From an uncultured Devosia sp. (GTDB taxonomy: Bacteria; Pseudomonadota; Alphaproteobacteria; Rhizobiales; Devosiaceae): DNA of 5,381 nt. The notes below the pieces were generated by a model, which saw only the letters and a program-made list of their open reading frames with translations, was not told the origin of the DNA and ran no database searches. Made by a program: the position numbers and the translations under genes. This document shows, one piece after another, positions 1-5,381 of the stretch. The stretch covers positions 1 to 5,381 of the forward strand of contig CAMLKN010000174.1 of the NCBI GenBank assembly GCA_946480655.1, given 5' to 3'. Position 1 is the first letter of the stretch; each line of letters opens with the position of its first letter.

Positions 1-647
1 GTCAAGATACCGATGGTTGCATAGGCAACCAGCGGCGCCTGGAACTGCACCAGATCACCGAACAGCGTCGGCGCATCGGCGAAGTAGAAGACCCAGGCGC
101 CACCCGTAAGCACACCGATCAACAACCAGATAGTGTGCTTGGATACCCTCTTGGCCACCTTTTCGACAGACCACGGCGCCGCCTCGAGCTTGATCCGGGC
201 ATTGCGGTCGCCCTCGATGGCCCGCTCGACCACGAGGAACAGGTCGACCCAGACGGTCTGAGGGCAAGTATAGCCGCACCAGGCCCGGCCCACCGTCGAG
301 GTGACCAGGAACAGCCCGACCCCCGCCATGACCAGAAGCCCGGCCACATAGTAGAATTCCTGGGGCCATATCTCGATGAAGAAGAAGTAGAATCGCCGGT
401 TGGCAAGATCGAGCAGCACCGCCTGATCGGGTGCATAGTCGCCGCGGTCCCACCGCAGCCACGGCGTCGCGTAGTAGATGCCCAGCGTGATGGCCATGAC
501 GATCCACTTGAGGCGCCGGAAGGTCCCTTCCGCCCGCTTGGGGAAGATTTTGCGCCGGGCCGTATAGAGCGACTGCCTGGTCTTGGCCGAATTGACCGCC
601 TCGACATCGATGCGGGTCGGGGCTGGGTCGGTCGCGCTGGTCGTCAT
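1..647 (-). CDS. ccoG: CcoG (FixG), cbb3 oxidase accessory iron-sulfur protein, 3' end outside window
   Basis: This is the N-terminal 215 codons of a polytopic membrane protein; the frame stays open to the window edge, so the C-terminal part is cut off by the window, not by mutation. It shows a basic N-terminus, a membrane segment at about residues 46-64, a second at about 97-116 running into the family hallmark GRAWCGYTCPQTVW (120-133, with C124 and C128), and a third at about 172-189. The last visible stretch, PLVAYATIGIL, precedes the second Cys motif and the 4Fe-4S domains in full-length members (roughly 480 residues, from memory). CcoG is a membrane-bound cupric reductase that helps supply Cu(I) for CuB assembly in cbb3 oxidase (established for the family). 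The ATG at 647-645 is preceded by AGGAG at 659-655 with a 7-base spacer. It lies downstream of ccoP with its own FNR-type box, so it probably begins a second transcript (ccoGHIS-like). Confidence 0.95.
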   Translation of the reverse strand, partial: MTTSATDPAPTRIDVEAVNSAKTRQSLYTARRKIFPKRAEGTFRRLKWIVMAITLGIYYATPWLRWDRGDYAPDQAVLLDLANRRFYFFFIEIWPQEFYYVAGLLVMAGVGLFLVTSTVGRAWCGYTCPQTVWVDLFLVVERAIEGDRNARIKLEAAPWSVEKVAKRVSKHTIWLLIGVLTGGAWVFYFADAPTLFGDLVQFQAPLVAYATIGIL

Positions 648-696
648 GGTGGAGCTCCTGTCGGAGCAGCCATGCCATGGATTGCGCGGGAGGCAT

Positions 697-710
697 TTGA
701 CTTGAATCAA
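697..710 (-). promoter_or_regulatory. FNR/FixK-type operator upstream of ccoG
   Basis: Read toward ccoG the site is TTGAT-TCAA-GTCAA, one mismatch from the FNR/FixK consensus TTGAT-N4-ATCAA. Its centre is about 56 bp before the ccoG ATG. A class II activated promoter (site centred near -41.5) would start transcription near 662, leaving a short leader that still contains the AGGAG ribosome site. No good -10 hexamer is visible at the predicted place, so the exact start is uncertain. The regulator identity (FixK, FNR, ANR or FnrL) cannot be told from the site. Confidence 0.7.
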
Positions 711-741
711 CGAGGGCCACGGCGGGTTGCCGTGGCCCTCG
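711..741 (-). terminator. Perfect 12-bp hairpin between ccoP and ccoG, likely terminator or mRNA-end stabiliser
   Basis: The arms CGAGGGCCACGG (711-722) and CCGTGGCCCTCG (730-741) are exact reverse complements around a 7-base loop, 24 bases beyond the ccoP stop codon. In the ccoNOQP direction the stem is followed by TTGATT, T-rich but not a clean T tract. It therefore fits a weak intrinsic terminator, a processing or stabilising 3' end, or partial read-through into ccoG. It directly abuts the FNR-type box at 697-710. Confidence 0.7.
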
Positions 742-765
742 CTGCCTCCCGGCGGCACCAGCCCA

Positions 766-1644
766 TTACTGGCCGCCGCCCAGCCCGTGCACATAGACCG
801 CCAACTGCTTGATGGTGACGTCGTCGAGCTTCTCCGACCAGGCCGGCATCATGCCGTGGCGTGCCCGCTGCAACTGCGCCTCGATCGAAGCCACCGATCC
901 TTCATAGAGCCAGATCGCATCGGTGAGATCCGGCCCGCCGACATCGGCCATACCCTCGCCGGTTTCGCCATGGCAGCCAGCGCAATTGTCAGCGAACAGT
1001 TGCGGCGCGTCGGCACTGGCCGGTTCCGCCTCGATGCCGGACAAGCCAGCGACATAGGCCGCCATGTCCTTGATCTGGGCTCGATCGAGCATCCCGTCCG
1101 AACCGAAGTTAGGCATGAGGTTAAACCTTGTATCCGGGTCCGTCGGCGAACGAACGCCATGGGCAATGGTGAGGTAGATATCGTCCACCGTGCCGCCCCA
1201 GATCCAGGAGTCGTCGTTGAGGTTCGGATAGCCCGATGCCCCGGCCGCACCCGTACCATGGCACTGCGAACAGTTGACCTTGAAGGCCGAGGCGCCGGCC
1301 GAGTTGGCAAAACGTGTCAGTTCCGCATCGGCCAGGATGTCCGCAAGCGGGAGGGCAGCGATGCGGTCGATGACAGCCTGATTGGCCGTTTGGACGGCAT
1401 CGATGTCCTGATGCAGGTCGGCGCGGCTGGAATAGCCCAACACGCCGCCCGTCGCGCTCGAGATCAGCGGCCAGGCGGGAAACAACACCGTGTAGACCAC
1501 GGAAAACGCGATGGTCGCGTAGAAGGTCCAGAGCCACCAGCGCGGCATCGGGGTGTTGAGTTCCTTGATCCCGTCCCACTCGTGGCCGGTCGTCTCGGTA
1601 CCCGTGAGGGCATCGACTTCTCTTTGAGTCGGCTTGTCAGTCAT
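766..1644 (-). CDS. ccoP: CcoP (FixP), diheme cytochrome c subunit of cbb3 oxidase
   Basis: 292 residues, usual for the family. CcoP passes electrons from soluble cytochrome c or the bc1 complex toward CcoO and CcoN; its heme domains face the periplasm. The N-terminus carries the conserved ETTGHEWDGIKELNTPMPRWW region (17-37) followed by a membrane segment at about 38-62. Two cytochrome c domains follow: the first with CSQCH (C125, C128, H129) and likely axial Met in LMPNFG (M177), the second with CAGCH (C221, C224, H225) and likely axial Met in GMMPAW (M266). The start was set at 1644, not at the longer open frame to 1689, because MTDKPTQREVDALTGTETTG matches the family N-terminus and a GGAGA lies just upstream. 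Its first 8 bases overlap the end of ccoQ (ATGACTGA), suggesting translational coupling. It ends in a glycine-rich tail (GLGGGQ) before TAA. Confidence 0.97.
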   Translation of the reverse strand: MTDKPTQREVDALTGTETTGHEWDGIKELNTPMPRWWLWTFYATIAFSVVYTVLFPAWPLISSATGGVLGYSSRADLHQDIDAVQTANQAVIDRIAALPLADILADAELTRFANSAGASAFKVNCSQCHGTGAAGASGYPNLNDDSWIWGGTVDDIYLTIAHGVRSPTDPDTRFNLMPNFGSDGMLDRAQIKDMAAYVAGLSGIEAEPASADAPQLFADNCAGCHGETGEGMADVGGPDLTDAIWLYEGSVASIEAQLQRARHGMMPAWSEKLDDVTIKQLAVYVHGLGGGQ

Positions 1645-1807
1645 TGCCGGTCTCCATGGCACTATCGCGCAGGGGAATTTGGGCTGCATCCACGGCGCTG
1701 CGGCCAGCGCCGGGCCGGAGCAGGAACAGGATCACCATCAGGAAGACCCCAAACATGTAGACGAGGCCCCAGGAGTCGGCGAAGTGCCGGAACGTTTCGT
1801 AGTCCAT
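1637..1807 (-). CDS. ccoQ: CcoQ (FixQ), small membrane subunit of cbb3 oxidase
   Basis: 56 residues. The protein begins MDYETFRHFADSWGLVYMFG, strongly recalling rhizobial FixQ. It has one transmembrane helix (about residues 13-30) and then the cytoplasmic RPGAGRSAVDAAQIPLRD motif typical of the family. CcoQ is not catalytic; in other bacteria it stabilises the interaction of CcoP with the CcoNO core (established for the family). The start at 1807 is chosen from this N-terminus and the AGAGG at the ccoO end; the open frame extends upstream only into ccoO coding sequence. There are 10 bp between the ccoO stop and this ATG, and the stop overlaps ccoP by 8 bp. The last six or so residues (METGND) extend slightly beyond the conserved part. 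Confidence 0.95.
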   Translation of the reverse strand: MDYETFRHFADSWGLVYMFGVFLMVILFLLRPGAGRSAVDAAQIPLRDSAMETGND

Positions 1808-1817
1808 CGTCAGCCTC

Positions 1818-2549
1818 TCAACGGAAATTGGCTTGTGCGTCGTAGCTGTCGAAGTTGACCAGCGTGCCGAGCATCTGCAGATAGGCGACCAGCGCATCCA
1901 TTTCGGTGATCCTGGTGGGATCGCCGTCGAAGTCGCCGACTACGGCCTTGGGATAGCGGGCCAGGAGGTCCGACGTGTCCGCATCAGGCGTCGCCTGGGC
2001 CAGGAGGTCGAGCGTCGCCGCGTCGATCATCTCCTCGGTATAAGGTACCCCGACCGTCGCATTGGCTTGCAGCTTGCCGGTAATGGTGCCGTAGTCGAGC
2101 GTCGCCAGGGACAGGAAGGCGTAGCTCGGCATGACCGATTCCGGCACGACAGAGCGCGGATCGGCCAGGTGCTGCACCTGCCATTCGTTGGAGTATCGGC
2201 CACCGACACGCGCCAGATCCGGCCCGGTACGCTTGGACCCCCACTGGAACGGGTGGTCATACATGGACTCCGCCGCCAGCGAGTAGTGACCATAGCGCTC
2301 CACCTCGTCGCGGAACGGGCGGATCATTTGGCTGTGGCAGGTGTAGCAGCCTTCGCGGATGTAGATATCGCGTCCCGCCAGCTCCAGCGGGGAATAGGGC
2401 CGCATGCCGTCCACCTTTTCGATCGTGTTCTGGAAGTAGAACAGCGGCGCGATTTCCACGATGCCGCCAATGGCGACCACCACCAGCGAGCCGACCAGCA
2501 GGAGCGATGCGTTGCGTTCGATAATGCCATGCTTGGCAAGAAGGGACAT
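1818..2549 (-). CDS. ccoO: CcoO (FixO), membrane-anchored monoheme cytochrome c subunit of cbb3 oxidase
   Basis: 243 residues, normal length. CcoO relays electrons from CcoP to heme b of CcoN on the periplasmic side. One N-terminal membrane anchor (about residues 15-39) is followed by a periplasmic domain. Visible motifs are the heme c site CYTCH (C68, C71, H72) within the characteristic [26 protein letters not shown] region, [17 protein letters not shown] (104-120), and the probable axial Met of ESVMPSY (M140). The C-terminus has the [15 protein letters not shown] helix seen in the family. The open frame extends to 2624, but the start at 2549 fits [13 protein letters not shown], and AGGAG (2560-2556), overlapping the ccoN stop codon, sits 6 bases before it. 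There is a 10 bp gap to ccoN, so the two are very likely co-transcribed and translationally coupled. Confidence 0.97.
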   Translation of the reverse strand: MSLLAKHGIIERNASLLLVGSLVVVAIGGIVEIAPLFYFQNTIEKVDGMRPYSPLELAGRDIYIREGCYTCHSQMIRPFRDEVERYGHYSLAAESMYDHPFQWGSKRTGPDLARVGGRYSNEWQVQHLADPRSVVPESVMPSYAFLSLATLDYGTITGKLQANATVGVPYTEEMIDAATLDLLAQATPDADTSDLLARYPKAVVGDFDGDPTRITEMDALVAYLQMLGTLVNFDSYDAQANFR

Positions 2550-2559
2550 TTGAAACTCC

Positions 2560-4161
2560 TTACTGAGCAGGCTGCAAGCTGGCGGGGACTGGCATCGGGC
2601 GCTCGGTGCGCACGCGACCGACAACCGTCATCCAGATGTTGAAGGCCATGACCAGGCCACCGGTCAGGTAAAGGAGGCCTCCCCCCAGGCGCATGACGTA
2701 ATAGGGGTGCATGGCGGCCACCGTCTCGGCGAAGGAATAGACCAGGAAGCCCTGGCTATCGTATTCGCGCCACATCAGGCCCTGCATGATGCCGGCAACC
2801 CACATGGAGGCGGCGTAGACCACGATGCCCAGGGTCGCCAGCCAGAAGTGCCAGTTGACCATGCGCAGCGAGTAGAGCCGCTCGCGTCCCCAGAGCCGCG
2901 GCACCATGAAGTAGACGGCGCCGAACGAAATCATGCCGACCCAGCCCAGGGCGCCCGAATGCACGTGGCCGATGGTCCAGTCGGTATAGTGGCTGAGCCC
3001 GTTGACCGACTTGATCGACATGACCGGGCCTTCGAAGGTCGACATGCCGTAGAAGGCGACGGCAATGACCATCATGCGGATGATCGGGTCCGTCCGGAGC
3101 TTGTCCCAGGCGCCGCGCAGGGTCATGAGGCCATTGATCATGCCGCCCCAGCTGGGCATCCACAGCATGACCGAGAACACCATGCCCAAGGTCTGCGCCC
3201 AGTCAGGCAGCGCCGTGTAGTGCAGGTGGTGCGGACCGGCCCAGATGTAGAGGAAGATCAGCGACCAGAAGTGGATGATCGACAGCCGGTAGGAATAGAC
3301 CGGTCGCTCGGCCTGCTTGGGCATGTAGTAATACATCATGCCCAGGAACCCGGCGGTGAGGAAGAAGCCCACGGCGTTGTGGCCATACCACCACTGCGTC
3401 AGCGCATCCTGGACACCCGAGAACAGCGAATAGCTGCGCGATCCGAAGACCGATACCGGCACGGCAAGGTTGTTGACCACGTGCAGCATGGCCACAGTGA
3501 CGATGAAGGCCAGGTAGAACCAGTTCGCCACGTAGATATGGGGTTCCTTGCGCTTCAAAAGCGTACCCAGGAACAGGATCAGGTAGGCGACCCAGACAAT
3601 GGTCAGCCACAGATCGACATACCATTCCGGCTCGGCATATTCGCGGCCTTGGGTAATCCCCAAGAGGTAGCCCGTTGCGGCCAGCACGATGAACAGCTGG
3701 TAGCCCCAGAAGACGAACCAGGCGAGATCACCGCCGAAGAGGCGCGCCCGGCTGGTCCGCTGGACGACGTAGAAGCTCGTGGTCAGCAGCGCTGTGCCGC
3801 CGAAGGCGAAGACCACCGCAGACGTGTGCAGCGGCCGCATGCGGCTGAAGGTGAACCAGGGTCCGAAGTTGAAGTCCGGGAAGGCCAGTTGCGCGGCAAC
3901 CACGACGCCGACGAGGAAGCCGACTACGCCCCAGAATACCGTCAGGAGGGACCCGATGCGCACCGGACCGTCCATATAGGTCAGTTCGTCCGCCGGACCT
4001 GCCGCACGTTCCGGCAGGCGGAGCGCCACCAGCGTTGCCAAGCCAAGCACCAGGGTCAATATGCCCATATGCAGGCGAAATGGCGCGTCCACGGCAAGCC
4101 CAGAAAGCAGGGCCGCGGCCAGTGTTCCGCCACCAAGGCCAATGATCCATCCCTTGTTCAC
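2560..4161 (-). CDS. ccoN: CcoN (FixN), catalytic heme-copper subunit I of cbb3-type cytochrome c oxidase
   Basis: 533 residues with about 12-14 hydrophobic spans. It reduces O2 to water at the heme b3-CuB centre and pumps protons; it defines the C-family heme-copper oxidases. All ligands expected from the P. stutzeri structure are present at a near-constant offset: low-spin heme b H112 (PLHTS) and H401, heme b3 H399 (IGHVHSG), CuB H261 (YGHNAV), H311 and H312 (GPHH), and the cross-linked Tyr Y305 (YIWAGPHH). The conserved Glu of TFEGPVMS is E377. The start is GTG at 4161-4159, with GGGGA at 4172-4168 upstream and an in-frame TAG at 4179-4177 ruling out a longer product. The resulting length is close to rhizobial FixN (about 540 residues, from memory). 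First gene of the operon, under the FNR/FixK box at 4233-4246. ATG overlaps the GTG out of frame (see findings). Confidence 0.98.
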   Translation of the reverse strand: MNKGWIIGLGGGTLAAALLSGLAVDAPFRLHMGILTLVLGLATLVALRLPERAAGPADELTYMDGPVRIGSLLTVFWGVVGFLVGVVVAAQLAFPDFNFGPWFTFSRMRPLHTSAVVFAFGGTALLTTSFYVVQRTSRARLFGGDLAWFVFWGYQLFIVLAATGYLLGITQGREYAEPEWYVDLWLTIVWVAYLILFLGTLLKRKEPHIYVANWFYLAFIVTVAMLHVVNNLAVPVSVFGSRSYSLFSGVQDALTQWWYGHNAVGFFLTAGFLGMMYYYMPKQAERPVYSYRLSIIHFWSLIFLYIWAGPHHLHYTALPDWAQTLGMVFSVMLWMPSWGGMINGLMTLRGAWDKLRTDPIIRMMVIAVAFYGMSTFEGPVMSIKSVNGLSHYTDWTIGHVHSGALGWVGMISFGAVYFMVPRLWGRERLYSLRMVNWHFWLATLGIVVYAASMWVAGIMQGLMWREYDSQGFLVYSFAETVAAMHPYYVMRLGGGLLYLTGGLVMAFNIWMTVVGRVRTERPMPVPASLQPAQ

Positions 4162-4197
4162 ATCGTTTCCCCAAGCCTAACCGGCACAGATCTGCCG

Positions 4198-4210
4198 TCA
4201 GCGCTAAGTA
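4198..4210 (-). promoter_or_regulatory. Predicted -10 region and transcription start for ccoNOQP
   Basis: If the FNR/FixK box centred at 4239.5 acts as a class II activator site at -41.5, the start falls at 4198 (an A on the minus strand). The -10 hexamer would then occupy 4210-4205, which reads TACTTA. This keeps the first two consensus bases but not the final T. The leader to the GTG would be about 37 bases. The prediction rests on geometry; the hexamer itself is weak evidence. Confidence 0.4.
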
Positions 4211-4232
4211 GGCCCGGTTAGACGACGGGACT

Positions 4233-4246
4233 TTGATTTGGATCAA
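4233..4246. promoter_or_regulatory. Perfect FNR/FixK box shared by ccoN and the divergent genes
   Basis: The sequence TTGAT-TTGG-ATCAA matches the FNR/FixK/ANR consensus TTGAT-N4-ATCAA in all ten fixed positions. It lies 72 bp before the ccoN GTG on one side and 57 bp before the small ORF ATG at 4303 on the other. Activation from -41.5 is geometrically possible in both directions (starts near 4198 on the minus strand and 4281 on the plus strand). Such a site normally gives induction at low oxygen, which fits cbb3 oxidase. Only one box was seen between the divergent genes, so one dimer may serve both, or one side may be repressed or independent. Confidence 0.85.
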
Positions 4247-4268
4247 TGGAAACAACCGCTCGCTTTGA

Positions 4269-4281
4269 CAGGGTTCGGGGG
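4269..4281 (+). promoter_or_regulatory. Possible rightward promoter for the small ORF and membrane protein
   Basis: With the FNR/FixK box at -41.5 the rightward start would be near 4281. The -10 position (4269-4274) reads CAGGGT, which keeps only the conserved second A and final T. The 22-base leader would include the strong GGAGG ribosome site at 4291. A separate TTGACA at 4265-4270 matches the sigma-70 -35 consensus exactly, but no good -10 lies 16-18 bases beyond it. Confidence 0.3.
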
Positions 4282-4302
4282 CAATCCATCGGAGGGGAGG
4301 CC

Positions 4303-4488
4303 ATGAAACCTGATCGGCCTGCAACCGGCCGCGGGGCCGAAGATTTGTCCGGACCAAGGCTAGGTCTGTGCCAGATTCTTGCGCAACGGCGGGAAAGCGC
4401 GCAGCCACGGACGCCGTCGTCCGAAGGTCTGCCGCTTGCCCGCGCGCCCATCACCCGCCTCCCGATAAGGCTTTTGACCCGGCAATGA
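4303..4488 (+). CDS. Small basic ORF of 61 codons, unrecognised, coupled to the downstream membrane protein
   Basis: I do not recognise this protein. The ATG at 4303 follows the purine run GGAGGGGAGG (4291-4300), with GGAGG 7 bases before the ATG, one of the best ribosome sites in the window. The stop TGA (4486-4488) overlaps the next gene's ATG as ATGA, a typical coupling arrangement. The product would be 61 residues, rich in Arg (10) and Pro, net basic, with a single Cys (C23). It has no membrane helix or signal peptide that I can see, and its C-terminal half (LARAPITRLPIRLLTRQ) is low-complexity and hydrophobic/basic. It could be a leader peptide controlling translation of the membrane protein, a genuine small protein, or a chance open frame in GC-rich DNA. 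The ribosome site, the overlap and the position behind the FNR box support translation; the composition does not. Confidence 0.4.
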   Translation: MKPDRPATGRGAEDLSGPRLGLCQILAQRRESAQPRTPSSEGLPLARAPITRLPIRLLTRQ

Positions 4489-5174
4489 TCACCGACGCCC
4501 TGATCTGGGGCCTTCTTCTGGGAGCAGGCGCTTCTCTTCATTGCGCCGGCATGTGCGGGGCCATCGGCTGCGCCCTTCTGGTGGCCACCGGCACTGCCAC
4601 GCCTACTCGCCCCGCCTGGCAGCGTCTCGCGGCGATGCAGCTTGGCCGTATTCTGTCCTATGCCCTGCTCGGTCTTGCCTTCGGCACATTCGGGGCCGGC
4701 CTATACCGTGTGCTCGACTTCAGCGCCGTGCACGTGCTCCTGCAATGGCTTGCCGCTGCCATCGTGGTCTGGACGGGCCTCGCAACTGCCGGCCTGGCCC
4801 CGTCGCCCGCCGGTTTGGACCGCGCCTTCGCGCCACTGGCCGGGAAGACCGCGCAGTGGCGCATGTTTCTATCCCGAACCGGACCTGAGCTGGACGTGGT
4901 TTCGGGCCTTATCTGGGGCCTGACCCCCTGCCCTCTGGTTTATATCGCGATTTTCAACGCCATGTTGCTCGGATCGATCGAACAGAGCCTGGTGATGATG
5001 CTCGCGTTTGGCCTGATCACGTCGATCCCCGTCATGGTCTCAGCGCTCGCTTTGTACCGGGCCTCGGGCCTTCGCACCCCCAAAAGTCGCCGGATAGCCG
5101 GACTGGCATTGATCGTCGCGGGTCTCTTGGCTGTGGCCCTTACCACCAAGGGCAGCCCGCTCTGTATCACCTGA
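4485..5174 (+). CDS. UreH_2 / TauE-SafE-like integral membrane protein, probable cbb3-associated metal or thiol transport factor
   Basis: 229 residues, normal for this family, with about six hydrophobic spans. Diagnostic features are GLLLGAGASLHCAGMCG (9-25) with H19, C20 and C24 (the HCxGMCG motif), GRILSYALLGLAFGTFGAGLY (54-74), and GLIWGLTPCPLVYIAI (141-156) with C149, the counterpart of the usual GxxPCGxVY. FGLITSIPVM (175-184) follows, and the C-terminus is a short tail ending PLCIT. Annotated relatives are called sulfite exporter TauE/SafE or UreH-like domain proteins and are often encoded beside ccoS or ccoI in cbb3 clusters. The conserved His/Cys in membrane segments suggest metal (copper) or thiol handling, but substrate and direction are inference. 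The ATG at 4485 is chosen because homology-like sequence begins there. A GTG at 4368 would add 39 hydrophilic residues. No strong ribosome site precedes 4485 (AAGG is 14 bases away), consistent with coupling to the small ORF. Confidence 0.85.
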   Translation: MITDALIWGLLLGAGASLHCAGMCGAIGCALLVATGTATPTRPAWQRLAAMQLGRILSYALLGLAFGTFGAGLYRVLDFSAVHVLLQWLAAAIVVWTGLATAGLAPSPAGLDRAFAPLAGKTAQWRMFLSRTGPELDVVSGLIWGLTPCPLVYIAIFNAMLLGSIEQSLVMMLAFGLITSIPVMVSALALYRASGLRTPKSRRIAGLALIVAGLLAVALTTKGSPLCIT

Positions 5175-5381
5175 CAGATCGCAATAGGCTCGCCGTCGAT
5201 CTTGGCGCAGTCGTTCCGAACACCTGGTCGGGATGAATACTGGCGGACTTGGCGGGAGAGACCGAATAGTGCGCCCGCTGCGACATAGATGGGCACTGTA
5301 ATTGTTGGGAAATTTCGCTTCCCATGGTCCGATGAGCGGCAGCTTTGCGCCGCGACCCCAACATTCCAACTAGATTGGCCG
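5175..5381. other. Right-hand flank without a supported gene
   Basis: No open frame here has a convincing start, ribosome site or recognisable motif on either strand. A weak inverted repeat, TGGGAA (5306-5311) and TTCCCA (5319-5324) with a 7-base spacer, is visible but lacks a T tract. No clear terminator for the membrane protein gene was found. The stretch may be intergenic or hold the end or upstream region of a gene beyond the window. Confidence 0.5.

Noticed and set aside
135..812. A 225-codon plus-strand open frame opposite ccoG and the ccoP-ccoG gap
   Set aside because: The minus strand carries the clear CcoG signature WCGYTCPQ; the plus frame has no recognisable motif and runs through the hairpin and operator.
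727..2642. Plus-strand open frames of 372 and 269 codons antisense to ccoP, ccoQ and ccoO
   Set aside because: Composition is Arg-rich and featureless, and the opposite strand encodes intact cytochrome subunits with heme motifs. These are shadows of the coding strand.
2707..4221. A 504-codon open frame on the plus strand, antisense to ccoN
   Set aside because: It mirrors ccoN exactly and its product is a low-complexity Arg/His/Gln/Glu/Asp-rich string with no domain. Long antisense frames are expected opposite GC-rich coding sequence; ccoN has every catalytic residue.
4368..4484. Extending the UreH_2/TauE-like protein to a GTG at 4368
   Set aside because: The extra 39 residues are hydrophilic and unlike the family, whose members begin just before the first membrane helix, as the ATG at 4485 does. 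No better ribosome site was seen at 4368.
4218..4541. A 107-codon minus-strand open frame covering the intergenic region upstream of ccoN
   Set aside because: It runs through the FNR box and the start of the membrane protein, has no motif, and would overlap the ccoN promoter. No support beyond being open.
5306..5324. Inverted repeat TGGGAA / TTCCCA as a terminator
   Set aside because: Only 6 bp per arm, no T tract, and more than 130 bases past the membrane protein stop codon.
4940..5369. Minus-strand open frames of 65-118 codons at the right end
   Set aside because: They overlap the 3' part of the plus-strand membrane protein, contain no recognisable motif and lack ribosome sites.

Overview
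The window carries most of a cbb3-type (high oxygen affinity) cytochrome c oxidase locus of an alphaproteobacterium. The genes are ccoN, ccoO, ccoQ and ccoP, followed by the start of ccoG (rhizobial names fixNOQP and fixG), all on the minus strand. The proteins resemble, as recalled from memory, rhizobial FixN, FixO, FixQ and FixP along nearly their whole length. Base composition is GC-rich and FixK/FNR-type palindromes lie at both putative promoters. Together these suggest a member of the Hyphomicrobiales or a close relative; genus cannot be fixed by eye.

Layout from right to left, in the direction of oxidase transcription. ccoN (4161-2560, GTG start) is the catalytic subunit with all heme and CuB ligands present. 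ccoO (2549-1818) is the membrane-anchored monoheme cytochrome c. ccoQ (1807-1637) is the small single-span subunit. ccoP (1644-766) is the diheme cytochrome c. Gaps are 10 bp, 10 bp and an 8 bp overlap, so the four genes look like one operon. A strong perfect hairpin (711-741) and a near-consensus FNR/FixK box (697-710) separate ccoP from ccoG, which starts at 647 and runs off the left edge. ccoG therefore probably has its own promoter, presumably for a ccoGHIS-type assembly operon continuing outside the window.

Divergent from ccoN, on the plus strand, is a multi-pass membrane protein of the UreH_2 / TauE-SafE-like family (4485-5174). It has the HCxGMCG motif common in proteins encoded near cbb3 genes. 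The ccoN start and this side of the locus share a single perfect FNR/FixK box (4233-4246). Between the box and the membrane protein lies an unrecognised 61-codon small ORF (4303-4488). It has a strong ribosome binding site, and its stop codon overlaps the membrane protein start as ATGA. It could be a leader peptide or a small coupled protein, and it is the least ordinary thing in the window.

Functional picture: low oxygen, sensed by an FNR/FixK-type regulator, would switch on the oxidase, its copper-handling factor CcoG and the divergent membrane protein together. The last roughly 200 bases (5175-5381) contain no gene I can support. No RNA genes, mobile elements or CRISPR arrays were seen.
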